Assembly: GCA_965661625.1 (NCBI GenBank)
Contig: CBFIEM010000004.1
Coordinates: forward strand, 1-64,000
Reading direction: 5' to 3'
Length of the DNA stretch: 64,000 nt
Source: GCA-2705995 sp965661625
GTDB taxonomy: Bacteria > Bacteroidota > Bacteroidia > Flavobacteriales_G > Salibacteraceae
The notes beneath the pieces were generated by a model, which saw only the letters and a list, made by a program, of their open reading frames with translations, was not told where the DNA came from and did not search any database. Within the stretch, counting starts at the first letter, position 1; each line of letters begins with the position of its first letter. Made by a program: the position numbers and the translations under genes. Below are positions 18,561 to 28,040 of this stretch, in pieces.

Positions 18561-19877
18561 ATGAAAATAAGTGCATCGAAAGTTACAGCCATCGTTCTTG
18601 TTGTTTTAACCTTGGCTTCATTGCGTGTTTTTGCTCAGGTATCCGGTTCTGGCCTGAGTGGCGGAAGTGTAAATACCATTACTACCGCGGTTCCTTTTTT
18701 AATGATTGCTCCAGATGCGCGAGCTAGTGGCATGGGAGATGTTGGGGTCGCAACCTCTGCGGATGCAAATAGCATCCATTGGAACCCTGCAAAAATGGCT
18801 TTCATTGATGATGAGTTTGGAGTTTCCTTCTCTTATACACCATGGCTTCGTAACCTCGTGCCAGACATCGCCCTATCGTATCTATCAGGGTATTATAGAT
18901 TGGACGAAATGTCAACAATCTCAGGTTCACTTAGGTATTTTTCTCTCGGTGATATACAATTCACGGATGAATTCGGAAATAACACAACCCAATTCAGACC
19001 AAATGAATTTGCTTTTGACCTTTCATATGCACGCAAATTGTCTGACCGTTATTCAGGAGGGTTAGCGCTTAGGTTTGTAAATTCGAATCTAACAGGTTCA
19101 CAGAACGTTCAAGGTGTAGATACGCAACCAGGACGTTCAATTGCTGCTGATGTTTTTGTTTATTATCAGAATGACGATGTAGACCTATTTGATCAAGATG
19201 CTACGATAGCATACGGTGCTGGTATTTCCAATATTGGAAATAAAATGACTTATTCAAACTTAGATGAGGATGACTTCATGCCGATTAACCTTCGGTTTGG
19301 ACCACGTGTGACTTTCCACTTGGATGAATATAATGATATCTCTTTCGCATTTGATGTAAACAAATTGCTTGTCCCAACACCACCAATCTACCTTGAAGAG
19401 GATCAAAACGGAACTAACGTGAGTGGGTCAGGAAGAATCGGGGCAGGTGAAGACCCTACCCGTTCTGTAGCAAACGGTATGTTTACCTCATTCTTTGATG
19501 CTCCAGGAACACCAATCACGAACGCTGATGGCAGCTATGTTTTTGCAAGTGATGGTTCATACGAAATTGAATCGGGAAGTGTTCTGCGCGAAGAAATGCG
19601 CGAGTTTAGTATAGCGGTAGGGGCCGAGTATTGGTATAACAATCAATTTGGAGCGCGATTCGGCTATTTTACAGAACATGAATTAAAAGGAAATCGGAAG
19701 TATTTAACGTTTGGCGCCAGCTTAAAATACAATGTTCTCGGCATTGACTTTTCATACCTCGTTCCATTTTATCCAGGAGAGCAGCGCAGTATTCAGAACT
19801 CTCCTTTGCAAAATACACTTCGTTTTACGCTCTCCTTAGATTTGGATAAAATGCGTAAAAACAATAGTGAAGAATAA
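18561..19877 (+). CDS. porV: T9SS outer-membrane shuttle protein PorV
   Basis: A 438-aa outer-membrane barrel of the FadL-like family that receives cargo from the translocon and carries it to PorU. The chosen ATG gives a clean signal peptide (MKISASKV..., cut near VFAQ). The mature part has the PorV opening: AVPFLMIAPDARASGMGDVGVAT and NSIHWNPAKMAF, then many barrel strands. An in-frame ATG 48 nt upstream would add a poor N-terminus. It starts about 55 bp after porU, the same order as in other flavobacteria. Confidence 0.95.
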   Translation: MKISASKVTAIVLVVLTLASLRVFAQVSGSGLSGGSVNTITTAVPFLMIAPDARASGMGDVGVATSADANSIHWNPAKMAFIDDEFGVSFSYTPWLRNLVPDIALSYLSGYYRLDEMSTISGSLRYFSLGDIQFTDEFGNNTTQFRPNEFAFDLSYARKLSDRYSGGLALRFVNSNLTGSQNVQGVDTQPGRSIAADVFVYYQNDDVDLFDQDATIAYGAGISNIGNKMTYSNLDEDDFMPINLRFGPRVTFHLDEYNDISFAFDVNKLLVPTPPIYLEEDQNGTNVSGSGRIGAGEDPTRSVANGMFTSFFDAPGTPITNADGSYVFASDGSYEIESGSVLREEMREFSIAVGAEYWYNNQFGARFGYFTEHELKGNRKYLTFGASLKYNVLGIDFSYLVPFYPGEQRSIQNSPLQNTLRFTLSLDLDKMRKNNSEE

Positions 19878-19905
19878 TCCGAAGTTAAATACACGCAAAG
19901 CAATT

Positions 19906-20397
19906 ATGAAAGCTCCTTCTTTAACGCTGAAAGAACATTCATTTGAAGGAGTTTCGGATGCCATTCAAAAACTGCTCGCAGAAGCTAAGCAAGTTTCGTT
20001 TAAGGCGTATGCTCCGCATTCAGGGTTTCACGTTGGTGCTTCAGTATTGTTGGAGAATGGAGAGATTATAACCGGTTCAAACCAAGAAAACGCCTCCTTT
20101 CCAGAAGGACTATGTGCAGAACGTGTGGCTATCAATTATACAAAATCATCGTACCCACATTCCACCATCAAGGCCATTGCTATTTATGCTGATATGGGTC
20201 TAGTCGGAAACGAGTTTCCTGCTTTTCCTTGTGGAGGATGCAGGCAAGTTCTGTTAGAAGCCGAAAAAAGAAATCCATCCGCGATACCACTTTTCCTCAT
20301 GAATGAAGGCAATGTTATTTGGGAGTGTGAAGCCCTAAGCGACCTGCTTCCTTTTCACTTTGATGATGCTGCATTTTCTGGAAAAAAACAGCTGTAA
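19906..20397 (+). CDS. cdd: Cytidine deaminase
   Basis: A 163-aa zinc enzyme that converts cytidine and deoxycytidine to uridine and deoxyuridine in pyrimidine salvage. Both zinc motifs are present: CAE in GLCAERVAI (Cys ligand and catalytic Glu) and PCGGC in FPCGGCRQVL, the three-cysteine form of the homotetrameric class. KAYAPHSGFHVGA is the usual N-terminal substrate loop. The ATG is preferred; a GTG at 19867 would overlap porV. It lies in the porU-porV-cdd-pdhA-pdhC run. Confidence 0.94.
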   Translation: MKAPSLTLKEHSFEGVSDAIQKLLAEAKQVSFKAYAPHSGFHVGASVLLENGEIITGSNQENASFPEGLCAERVAINYTKSSYPHSTIKAIAIYADMGLVGNEFPAFPCGGCRQVLLEAEKRNPSAIPLFLMNEGNVIWECEALSDLLPFHFDDAAFSGKKQL

Positions 20398-20479
20398 AAT
20401 AAAGTTCGAATTCAGGGCACTGCAATCCAACTCATTTATCTTAAATTTGGTCACTCTTTCTGGATGTAATATTCATACT

Positions 20480-21496
20480 ATGGCCAAGAAAACAAGTAAA
20501 TTGAACTATACAAAAAAACAATACCTCAAATGGTATGAGGATATGTTGTTGATGCGGAAAATTGAAGAGAAAGCCGGTCAGCTATACATCCAACAAAAGT
20601 TTGGCGGATTCTGCCACCTCTATATCGGTCAAGAGGCCGTTGTAGCTGGGACATCCTCAGGGTGTGAGTCAGGAGATAAGCACATTACCGCTTATCGAGA
20701 TCATGCGCACCCTATAGGTTTAGGTGTTCACCCTAAATACATGATGGCTGAGCTCTATGGAAAATCAACAGGGATGTCCAAAGGTAAAGGAGGCAGCATG
20801 CACATGTTCCGTAAAGAGGTCAATCTCATGGGGGGACATGGTATTGTAGGAGCTCAAATACCAATGGGAGCAGGCATTGCTTTCGCCGAGAAATATAATG
20901 AAACTACCAATGTTTGCTTCACTTCAATGGGGGATGGAGCCGTTAGACAGGGTGCTCTTCATGAAACATTCAATATGGCTATGAACTGGAAACTTCCGGT
21001 GATTTTCATTATTGAAAATAACAACTACGCTATGGGTACTAGCGTTGAGCGAACTACTAACGTTCACAATTTAGCAGAGATTGGTGAATCTTATGACATG
21101 CCTGCTGAAGCTGTTGATGGAATGTCTGTGGAAGCAGTTCATGAAGCAATTCAACGTGCTGCAGCTCGCGCTCGTAAAGGTGAAGGGCCATCATTATTAG
21201 ATATTAGAACTTACAGGTATAAAGGGCATTCAATGAGTGACCCTCAGAAATACCGTACAAAAGAAGAGGTTGCTCAGTACAAAGAGCGCGATCCGATTCA
21301 ACAAATAAAGAAGACAATTGTAGAAAACAATATGCTTGACGATGCTGGTTTCAAAAAAATTGATGAGCGCGTGAAGCAACTTGTTGAAGAATCAGTTGCT
21401 TTTGCTGAAGACTCTCCAAAACCAGAAGCGAAAGAGCTTTACGAAGACGTATATACTCAGCAAGATTATCCATACATCATGGATAATAAATTTTAA
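20480..21496 (+). CDS. pdhA: Pyruvate dehydrogenase E1 component, alpha subunit
   Basis: A 338-aa thiamine-diphosphate enzyme subunit that decarboxylates pyruvate in the PDH complex. The core cofactor motif GDGAVRQGALHE...NN is present (GDG about residue 154), with the YRDHAHPIG loop and the phosphorylation-loop-like YRYKGHSMSDP. Length fits an E1-alpha of the alpha2beta2 type. The start at MAKKTSKL is chosen because the 40 codons upstream overlap cdd and look unlike the family. The E2 gene follows after 21 bp; E1-beta and E3 are not in the window. Confidence 0.94.
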   Translation: MAKKTSKLNYTKKQYLKWYEDMLLMRKIEEKAGQLYIQQKFGGFCHLYIGQEAVVAGTSSGCESGDKHITAYRDHAHPIGLGVHPKYMMAELYGKSTGMSKGKGGSMHMFRKEVNLMGGHGIVGAQIPMGAGIAFAEKYNETTNVCFTSMGDGAVRQGALHETFNMAMNWKLPVIFIIENNNYAMGTSVERTTNVHNLAEIGESYDMPAEAVDGMSVEAVHEAIQRAAARARKGEGPSLLDIRTYRYKGHSMSDPQKYRTKEEVAQYKERDPIQQIKKTIVENNMLDDAGFKKIDERVKQLVEESVAFAEDSPKPEAKELYEDVYTQQDYPYIMDNKF

Positions 21497-21517
21497 TTAC
21501 TGCGAAAAGAAAATATT

Positions 21518-22774
21518 ATGGCGGAAATTGTTCGCATGCCCAAGTTAAGTGACACCATGACAGAAGGTGTTGTAGCCGAATGGCATAAATCTGTTGGTGA
21601 CGAAGTTGAATCGGGAGAGTTACTTGCCGAAATCGAAACTGACAAGGCCACCATGGAGTTTGAATCATTTCAAGATGGCACATTACTTTACATTGGGGTG
21701 GAAAAGGGATCTACTGCTCCGGTTGATTCAGTATTGTGCATTTTAGGTGAAAAAGGCGAAGATTACAAGGCTCTGCTTGAGTCTTCTAAACCTGAGGAAG
21801 AGGAAATTAACAAAGAGGAACAGAAAGAAGATTCAGCAACGGCTGAAGAATCAGCAAAAACTGAACCTGCTCAGGCAAGCGAAACAGCTAAACAAGCCTC
21901 AAACCAAGCAAGCTCATCAAACTCTAACGGCCGCATTATAGCTTCGCCACTTGCTAAGAAAATTGCGAGTGAAAAAGGAATTGATTTGAGTCAGGTAATA
22001 GGCTCAGGTGAAGGCGGAAGAATTGTTAAGCAAGACGTAGAAAACTTCACCCCTGGAGCAAGTAGTTCACCTTCTTCTGGCTTGATTGCTGCTGAAGCCT
22101 ATCAAGATGAACCCGTAACTCAAATGCGCAAAACTATTGCGCGTAGATTAAGCGAGAGCAAATTCACGGCTCCCCACTTTTACCTAACGATTGAAATCGA
22201 TATGGATCAAGTGGTGTCGGCCCGCAAAGCGGTTAATGCCAGTGGAGATGTAAAAGTATCATTCAATGATTTCGTTCTAAAAGCGGCAGCTACTGCTTTG
22301 AAAAAACACCCGAAGGTAAATGCAGCCTGGATGGATGACTACATTCGCTATAATGAACATGTGCATATTGGAGTTGCAGTAGCGGTAGATGAAGGACTGT
22401 TAGTTCCTGTAATTCGTCATGCGAATGCTAAATCCCTTTCTCAACTTTCTGGTGAGGTTAAGGAGTATGCTCAAAAGGCAAAAGACAAGAAACTTCAACC
22501 GTCAGATTGGGAAGGCAATACCTTTACCATCTCTAACCTAGGAATGTTTGGAATTGAAGAGTTTACTGCTATAATCAACCCACCCGACGCATGCATAATG
22601 GCAGTAGGCGGAATCATTCAGAAGCCTGTTGTTAAAGAAGGACAAATAGTTGTTGGTAACCGCATGAAAGTTACGTTGAGTTGTGATCACCGCGTAGTTG
22701 ATGGTGCATTAGGAGCAGCATTTCTAAACACCTTCAAAAGCATGCTCGAGAATCCAGTTATGATGATAGCATAG
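21518..22774 (+). CDS. pdhC: Pyruvate dehydrogenase E2 (dihydrolipoyl acetyltransferase)
   Basis: A 418-aa acetyltransferase core of the PDH complex. Domains in order: one lipoyl domain (about 1-80) with the lipoylated Lys43 in ETDKATME; an Ala/Glu/Gln/Ser-rich flexible linker (about 88-138); a peripheral-subunit-binding domain (about 140-178) with SPLAKKIA and GSGEGGRIVKQDV; and the catalytic domain (about 195-418) with the active-site DHRVVDG near the end. Its pairing with pdhA points to pyruvate rather than 2-oxoglutarate. A terminator follows. Confidence 0.95.
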   Translation: MAEIVRMPKLSDTMTEGVVAEWHKSVGDEVESGELLAEIETDKATMEFESFQDGTLLYIGVEKGSTAPVDSVLCILGEKGEDYKALLESSKPEEEEINKEEQKEDSATAEESAKTEPAQASETAKQASNQASSSNSNGRIIASPLAKKIASEKGIDLSQVIGSGEGGRIVKQDVENFTPGASSSPSSGLIAAEAYQDEPVTQMRKTIARRLSESKFTAPHFYLTIEIDMDQVVSARKAVNASGDVKVSFNDFVLKAAATALKKHPKVNAAWMDDYIRYNEHVHIGVAVAVDEGLLVPVIRHANAKSLSQLSGEVKEYAQKAKDKKLQPSDWEGNTFTISNLGMFGIEEFTAIINPPDACIMAVGGIIQKPVVKEGQIVVGNRMKVTLSCDHRVVDGALGAAFLNTFKSMLENPVMMIA

Positions 22775-22798
22775 TTTCATTTATCAAGAATCAGGTAG

Positions 22799-22829
22799 AG
22801 CCTCGGTATTTTAATATCGGGGCTTTTTT
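22799..22829 (+). terminator. Terminator after pdhC
   Basis: AGCCTCGGTATT (22799-22810) pairs with AATATCGGGGCT (22813-22824), with one G-T pair, and is followed by six T. It ends the porU-to-pdhC run 25 nt past the last stop codon. Confidence 0.8.
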
Positions 22830-22899
22830 ATGTTAAGCTATCAAAAGCGCCACTGCGTTGGCTTGGCACGGATAATGTCGTGCTTGGAGAAAATTCTGT

Positions 22900-23721
22900 T
22901 TAAAAGTTTACTTCTATTTTTTGATTCAGCTCAACTATTGAACTGTCGATGGCATAAAAATCAAAATTCAACCACCACATACCAGGCATAGAGAGGTTTA
23001 CCTCACCCCTGTAACGACCAAACCCACTGCTAACAGGGTTTACATTGCCGTCTGACCCATGCCCCATCATTGGCATAGTTGGTTCAAATCCCACAATCCA
23101 CGTTTCCTCAGGAATAAATGAAACGTCGGATTCAATTTGGTATACATACATGTCAAATTCGTTATTACCAACAATAGGTTTATCCAAAAACTGAAAGCCC
23201 ACTAAATAATCGAGTTGATCGTCCCCCTCAAAAACTAGAACGGTTGTATCAGACATTGCTGCAACCTCCAAAATAAATAAGCTGTTAAAACTCGTATCTG
23301 CAGCCTCAATGGCAACCTCATAAGACCATAGATAATCCTCCGTGTCTTCCCTAAATAGAATCTTGTTCTTGAATACCCTATCAGTATTGTCAAGCATTGG
23401 AAAGCTAACTGGAGTGCTAATTACACCAGATGGCTTCACTTTTCCGAGGTTAGGGGTAATGGATAAGTTTGTCAGTACATCACCATTTTCCTTAACACGT
23501 AATGCGAGGTCATTCACTCCAACAACTAAACTATCCTTCGCGAAAAGTTCCATACTGTAATTTCGGATTCCCCTATTCACCGTATCTACACCAAGCAATA
23601 CCCAATCCGCCATCGGATCAACTATTTCAGAAGGTCTGTCATCAACGGATGAAGACTTTTCACATGCCATCATTACGAACAAGCACGTTGATAGCATAAA
23701 AAGCATGAGTCCCTTAGCCAT
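22900..23721 (-). CDS. YtkA/FixH-like lipoprotein
   Basis: A 273-aa lipoprotein with lipobox MMAC (Cys20). The mature part seems to hold two related beta-domains: one around residues 45-110 (LAVRV-type strand, then NLSITPNLGKV) and one at the C-terminus with MPMMGHGSDGNV, GRYRGEVNLSMPGMWWL and NFDF. That second pattern is close to YtkA-like/FixH domains, which are tied to copper handling and cytochrome oxidase assembly. The Met/His-rich MPMMGHG could bind copper. It lies near, but not in, the SCO/cytochrome c operon. Function is inferred. Confidence 0.65.
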   Translation of the reverse strand: MAKGLMLFMLSTCLFVMMACEKSSSVDDRPSEIVDPMADWVLLGVDTVNRGIRNYSMELFAKDSLVVGVNDLALRVKENGDVLTNLSITPNLGKVKPSGVISTPVSFPMLDNTDRVFKNKILFREDTEDYLWSYEVAIEAADTSFNSLFILEVAAMSDTTVLVFEGDDQLDYLVGFQFLDKPIVGNNEFDMYVYQIESDVSFIPEETWIVGFEPTMPMMGHGSDGNVNPVSSGFGRYRGEVNLSMPGMWWLNFDFYAIDSSIVELNQKIEVNF

Positions 23722-23770
23722 AATTCAATCTATTTTCTTCCAACCGTAAACTTCGTGAAAAAAAAGCCAT

Positions 23771-23798
23771 AAAAAAAGCCCCTTCAGATGAAGGGGCT
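23771..23798 (-). terminator. Terminator after the M16 protease gene
   Basis: AGCCCCTTC (23777-23785) and GAAGGGGCT (23790-23798) form a perfect 9-bp stem with an AGAT loop. On the minus strand it is followed by seven T, 20 nt after the protease stop. Confidence 0.85.
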
Positions 23799-23817
23799 AG
23801 GTAAACATTGATAGGGT

Positions 23818-26766
23818 TTAGTAGCCAAAAATAGTCTCTTTCGAGACAACGCTTACTTCTCCAAACTTAGCTAGTGCATCGAGGTTCATTGTGCTTTTGT
23901 CACCTAAAATCATGACTACATATGAACTCCCTTTAATGCGATCATTAAAGAACTGTTCAAGGTCTCCCATACTTGCATTTTGAACGTATTCATACGTTTG
24001 CTTGCGGGTATCCGTAGCTAAACCTCTGTCTTGATTCGACAAAAACCTCCAAAAAACATCATCTTTAATTATTCGTTCGGTTTCTATCTTACTCTGAATT
24101 GCTGATTTTGCTTGTTCAAACTGGTTTTCAGCCACAGGCATGTTATTCATAATCCGCATTAACTCGGTTGTTGCATCAATTAACTTATCTGCTTGGGTAC
24201 CTAAGTAGCCCATTACATAGAATGATTCTTCTTTCTTCTGGGGTGCGGATAAAGTTGCAAATGCCGTATATGCCAACCCTTTGGCTTCGCGAATTTCCTG
24301 AAAAACTACAGATCCCATTCCCCCTCCAAAGTATTCATTAAACAAACGAGTTGGTGCAATCATATTTTTATCAAATGCTACATTTTTTGATAAAAGCAAT
24401 ACCTCAGCCTGCACCATGTCATGATCAACAACAACAACACGATTCGGTGTTTCCTGCTCTACTATTTCAACTGATTCAGGAATTGGAAGCAATTCTTCAG
24501 GTAAGTTATGATTGGCTTCAATCATCGCTTTCGCGTCACTCATTGATTTTGTTCCGTAATAAAAAACCTGATGCTCATATGTTGTAAATGACTTGAGTTT
24601 ATCAGTGAGGGCAGCAGGATGTATTGCCTCTAACTCTTCCTTACTCAACTTATTCGTAAATGATGAAAGATCACCATACTTGGCATAATTCATCATTGCT
24701 CCATACAAGATTTGATTCTTGTTCAATTTTGCATCAGCTCTATTTTTCAGAATGGAAGCAACCATTGCTTGATATGTAGCACTATCGGGTTGTGCATTTG
24801 CCAGCCAATGTTCGAGCAGCGCTATTCCTTCTTCGATATTCTTTTCCAGTCCGCTTACATAAACATATGAGCGATCACTACCCGAAGAAACTCCGGTTGA
24901 CAGCCCTAGTTGATAAAACTTTTCTTTAATCTCCTCTGCAGAATATTTATCGGTACCCAAGTAATCCAAATATTTAACGGCTAGCGCCATTTCCTTATCG
25001 TTATCCGAACCCATGTCTGTGATGTAAATCAACTTTGCAAGTTCATTGGATGGATTATTTAGGTAAGAGAAAGTAACTTGATTACCCAATTTATCTTGTT
25101 TTAACTCCTGCTCATAATCAACAAAAACAGGCTTTATTTTGTCAACATCCCAAGACTGAAAATCAGCGAAAAAATCTGACTCTGCAGTTCTGTTTAATTC
25201 AACACTTGAGATTGCAGGCTTCTCAACTTTCACACTGTTAGTGTCGACACCTGTACGTTTGTAAACGACAACGTAATTATTCTTGAACGTTTCGTTGGCC
25301 CACGCAACAACATCTTCCTTCGTGATTTTCTCTAGATCACTCAAGTAAGAAACCTCGTCAATCCAAGGGACGTTCTGTGTAAATGCATTCATAAGTGAAT
25401 ACGCACGACTGTTTGATTCCATACTCCGCAGCTCATCCAATTGGTAATTATTGATGATAGCCTCAAGCATCCAATCAGGAAAGTCTCCTTTCTTAATTTT
25501 TTCTATTTCCCCTAATAACAAATCTTTTGTTTGCTCTAGCGATTTTCCTGGAGCTGGTAATGCTTGAAACATAACCATTCCAGCTTCTTTTAAATTATTG
25601 GTAAAGGCTGAAGCTTGAATCACTTCTTGTTTTTGAACAAGGTTAATATCAAACAACCCTGCTTGTCCATTGCTTAGCATTGATGTAGCAAGATCAGCAA
25701 TCATTGCCGACTTGGTGTTTACAGCACCACTGCGGTACCCCAACATTAGCATTTCGCGATCCGGCCCCAAAACTTCTCTAACAACAGGACTTTCAAAGGC
25801 AACTTCTTGTTGAAACTTATGTTCTGGAAGGTTTTCACTAGGCTCAAGATCACCCCAATACGTATCGATTAATTTAATTGCTTCCTCAGGATTAAAATCG
25901 CCTGAGAGGCAGATGGCCATATTGTTTGGCACATAGTACGTGCTCCAATAAACACGTATTCTTTCCATTGATGGATTTTTTAAGTGCTCACTTGTACCTA
26001 TTGTTGTTTGCTGACCATAAGGATGTGTTGGAAACAGTTCGTCCAGAAGGGCTGTATACATCTGACGACCATCGTTATCCTTGCCGCGATTAAACTCTTC
26101 GTAAACCGCTTCCAATTCAGTATGAAATAGCCTAAGCACTAAACTTCCAAAGCGCTCACGCTCAAGTCTCACCCATCTTTCAAGCTCATTGCTCGGAATA
26201 TCATTGATATAAACAGTGCGCTCATTACTTGTAAATGCATTTGTTCCCTTTGCACCAATTTTGGAAACCATCTTATCGTATTCATTCGCAATTGAAAACT
26301 TGGAAGCCTCAAGTGAAACACTATCTATTTTTGCGTAGATAGCCTTTTTCTTTTCGGGGTCTGTTGCCGCCTTATGCTCCTCATACAAGTCTGAAATTTG
26401 CTCAATTAAGGGAGCCTCTTTTTCCCAGTCTAAGGTTCCAATGCGTTCAGTTCCCTTAAAAACCATGTGCTCAAGGTAATGAGCTAATCCTGTGTTGTCT
26501 TTTGGATCATATGTAGATCCTGCCTTAACTGGAATTAATGTTTGAATACGAGGCTTATCCTTATTCACCGTTAGGTAGACTTTGAGCCCGTTTTCCAATG
26601 TGTAAATTCGCGCCTCCATTGGATCGTTCGTTACATATTCGAACGTATATCCGTTCGCATCAGTGGAAGTTTCTACTGAAAAAGATTCATTTCCAGATTT
26701 TTGCGCGGAATTTTCACACGCTACAAAAGCGAAAATGAAGCCCGCAAAGAGCCATAAATTTTTCAT
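23818..26766 (-). CDS. M16 family zinc metallopeptidase (lipoprotein)
   Basis: A 982-aa insulinase/pitrilysin-type protease. A lipobox FVAC (Cys17) predicts a lipoprotein facing the periplasm or surface. The inverted zinc motif HYLEH is at residues 96-100, with the third ligand expected in ELEAVYEEFNRG about 115 residues later. The protein has the usual two halves: the second starts near 530 and lacks the zinc motif, as in paired M16 folds, and keeps the FFGGGM-type loop seen in NEYFGGGMGSVVFQEIREAKGLAY. It likely degrades peptides. It is flanked by a strong terminator and stands alone. Confidence 0.93.
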   Translation of the reverse strand: MKNLWLFAGFIFAFVACENSAQKSGNESFSVETSTDANGYTFEYVTNDPMEARIYTLENGLKVYLTVNKDKPRIQTLIPVKAGSTYDPKDNTGLAHYLEHMVFKGTERIGTLDWEKEAPLIEQISDLYEEHKAATDPEKKKAIYAKIDSVSLEASKFSIANEYDKMVSKIGAKGTNAFTSNERTVYINDIPSNELERWVRLERERFGSLVLRLFHTELEAVYEEFNRGKDNDGRQMYTALLDELFPTHPYGQQTTIGTSEHLKNPSMERIRVYWSTYYVPNNMAICLSGDFNPEEAIKLIDTYWGDLEPSENLPEHKFQQEVAFESPVVREVLGPDREMLMLGYRSGAVNTKSAMIADLATSMLSNGQAGLFDINLVQKQEVIQASAFTNNLKEAGMVMFQALPAPGKSLEQTKDLLLGEIEKIKKGDFPDWMLEAIINNYQLDELRSMESNSRAYSLMNAFTQNVPWIDEVSYLSDLEKITKEDVVAWANETFKNNYVVVYKRTGVDTNSVKVEKPAISSVELNRTAESDFFADFQSWDVDKIKPVFVDYEQELKQDKLGNQVTFSYLNNPSNELAKLIYITDMGSDNDKEMALAVKYLDYLGTDKYSAEEIKEKFYQLGLSTGVSSGSDRSYVYVSGLEKNIEEGIALLEHWLANAQPDSATYQAMVASILKNRADAKLNKNQILYGAMMNYAKYGDLSSFTNKLSKEELEAIHPAALTDKLKSFTTYEHQVFYYGTKSMSDAKAMIEANHNLPEELLPIPESVEIVEQETPNRVVVVDHDMVQAEVLLLSKNVAFDKNMIAPTRLFNEYFGGGMGSVVFQEIREAKGLAYTAFATLSAPQKKEESFYVMGYLGTQADKLIDATTELMRIMNNMPVAENQFEQAKSAIQSKIETERIIKDDVFWRFLSNQDRGLATDTRKQTYEYVQNASMGDLEQFFNDRIKGSSYVVMILGDKSTMNLDALAKFGEVSVVSKETIFGY

Positions 26767-26858
26767 AAAAAGTTATTTCGTTAAAAGTACACTCATGTGC
26801 ACCATGTAGACAAAGGCAGGCAAGTAAGGTGGATTAATTCAAAAAACGGATTCTTGCG

Positions 26859-26960
26859 TTATATTATCCCAGCGACAATTAATGAAATCACGGTAAGACA
26901 AACAATTGACCAGAACACACCGAAAACCACTGTAGTATCCTCAAACAAATCTTTAAACAT
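26859..26960 (-). CDS. Putative 33-aa membrane peptide
   Basis: An ATG opens a 33-codon frame ended by TAA. The first ~10 residues are charged and acidic (MFKDLFEDTT); residues ~11-33 form one continuous hydrophobic helix. It lies 55 bp beyond the cytochrome c stop on the same strand, at the end of the lipoprotein-SCO-cytochrome c operon. Tiny single-span subunits are common in respiratory complexes, so an accessory role there is conceivable. No family is recognised, and a chance frame cannot be excluded. Confidence 0.4.
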   Translation of the reverse strand: MFKDLFEDTTVVFGVFWSIVCLTVISLIVAGII

Positions 26961-27015
26961 GAGTCTTTTTTTATAGTTTGTACAAAGAAAACAATATTTT
27001 CCAAAGGTTCAATTT

Positions 27016-27414
27016 CTATTCGCAGTTTTGCAATTGCCCTTCAACCTCAGTCAAACTGAGGGATTGTTCACCATGAAAAGTTGAATACACGTAGTCGGTT
27101 ATATTAGCTATTTGAACTGCCGATAGCCCGTGATTACCGGGCATTGAATCATTGTACTGAACGCCATCTACCTTTATTGGCCCAACCATTCCATGTTGAA
27201 TTATACAAACAAAACTTGGCTTGTATTCAGTTAATGCGGCCTTTGATAAGGGTGGAATCGCTCCTTTTAATCCTTGACCTAAGTCACCATGACAATTTGA
27301 ACAATGTTCAGTATACAGCTTTTTGCCTTGATTTGGAGGGGTACTACATGTGCGAAGTACTAACGCTAAGATCACCACTAACAAGGTTCCAAGAAAAACC
27401 AAACGCCATTTCAT
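27016..27414 (-). CDS. Class I cytochrome c, membrane-anchored
   Basis: A 132-aa electron carrier with one N-terminal hydrophobic segment (about residues 4-21) that acts as anchor or signal, followed by a mono-haem domain. The haem motif CSNCH is at 38-42 and the likely distal ligand Met91 lies in DSMPGNHG. A Cys at 23 after the hydrophobic run could also be a lipidation site (VLRTC is a poor lipobox). It overlaps the SCO stop by four bases (ATGA), so both are made together. Confidence 0.92.
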   Translation of the reverse strand: MKWRLVFLGTLLVVILALVLRTCSTPPNQGKKLYTEHCSNCHGDLGQGLKGAIPPLSKAALTEYKPSFVCIIQHGMVGPIKVDGVQYNDSMPGNHGLSAVQIANITDYVYSTFHGEQSLSLTEVEGQLQNCE

Positions 27415-28040
27415 TTGGCCAGTAATAGCTCAATGTCTCGCATCATAGCATCAACATCATCTGGGTTAGTGCCATCGTAATATCCTCGAATAAAATGTGA
27501 TCCATCGAGTAATACAAATGCACCACTATGCACGTAGCCGCCTGGGGCTGTTTCATCTTCGTTAGCAGTAACAAGGTAACGCTCAGCTGCTACTAAAATC
27601 GAATCATGAGAACCGGTCATGAAGTTCCAAGTATTCGTCTGCACGCCAAGCTTCTCAGCGTATGTTTTCAATACGGGAACCGAATCATGACGTGTATCAA
27701 TTGTATGACTAAGAATAACAAAATTTGGATTTCCCTTAAACTCCTCATACACACGTAACAGTTGCCTTTTCATTTTTGGGCAAATCGTTGGACAACTTGT
27801 AAAGAAAAAGTCAACAACACGTATTTTCCCCGCAATAGATTCAGCCGTAACGACCTTCCCATCCTGGTTTATGAATTCAAAGGCATCTACCTTTTGAAAA
27901 ACAGTATCTAAACGATCATTACCCTGCTCATCTGTTCTTAGCACTTCTTTCTCACCGAAATAGGGCAACTCCTCAGAATGAGTAGAAGCACACCCAGTAT
28001 AAATCGCTAATCCAACAAAAATGGTGAGCCACTTATTCAT
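27411..28040 (-). CDS. SCO1/SenC family copper chaperone lipoprotein
   Basis: A 209-aa thioredoxin-fold protein that delivers copper to the CuA site of cytochrome oxidase or acts as a thiol reductase. It has a lipobox YTGC (Cys17), the copper motif CPTIC (Cys83, Cys87) and the third ligand His171 in YVHSGAF. RVVDFFFTSC is the SCO thioredoxin strand. Its start overlaps the end of the lipoprotein gene upstream by 8 bases and its stop overlaps the cytochrome c start. No oxidase subunit genes lie in the window. Confidence 0.94.
   Translation of the reverse strand: MNKWLTIFVGLAIYTGCASTHSEELPYFGEKEVLRTDEQGNDRLDTVFQKVDAFEFINQDGKVVTAESIAGKIRVVDFFFTSCPTICPKMKRQLLRVYEEFKGNPNFVILSHTIDTRHDSVPVLKTYAEKLGVQTNTWNFMTGSHDSILVAAERYLVTANEDETAPGGYVHSGAFVLLDGSHFIRGYYDGTNPDDVDAMMRDIELLLAK

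Noticed and set aside
22850..22885. Dyad GCACG-N8-CGTGC with TGGCACG, like a sigma-54 box
   Set aside because: The second half of the sigma-54 site (TTGCA) is absent, there is no gene start downstream on that strand, and the stem is only 5 bp.
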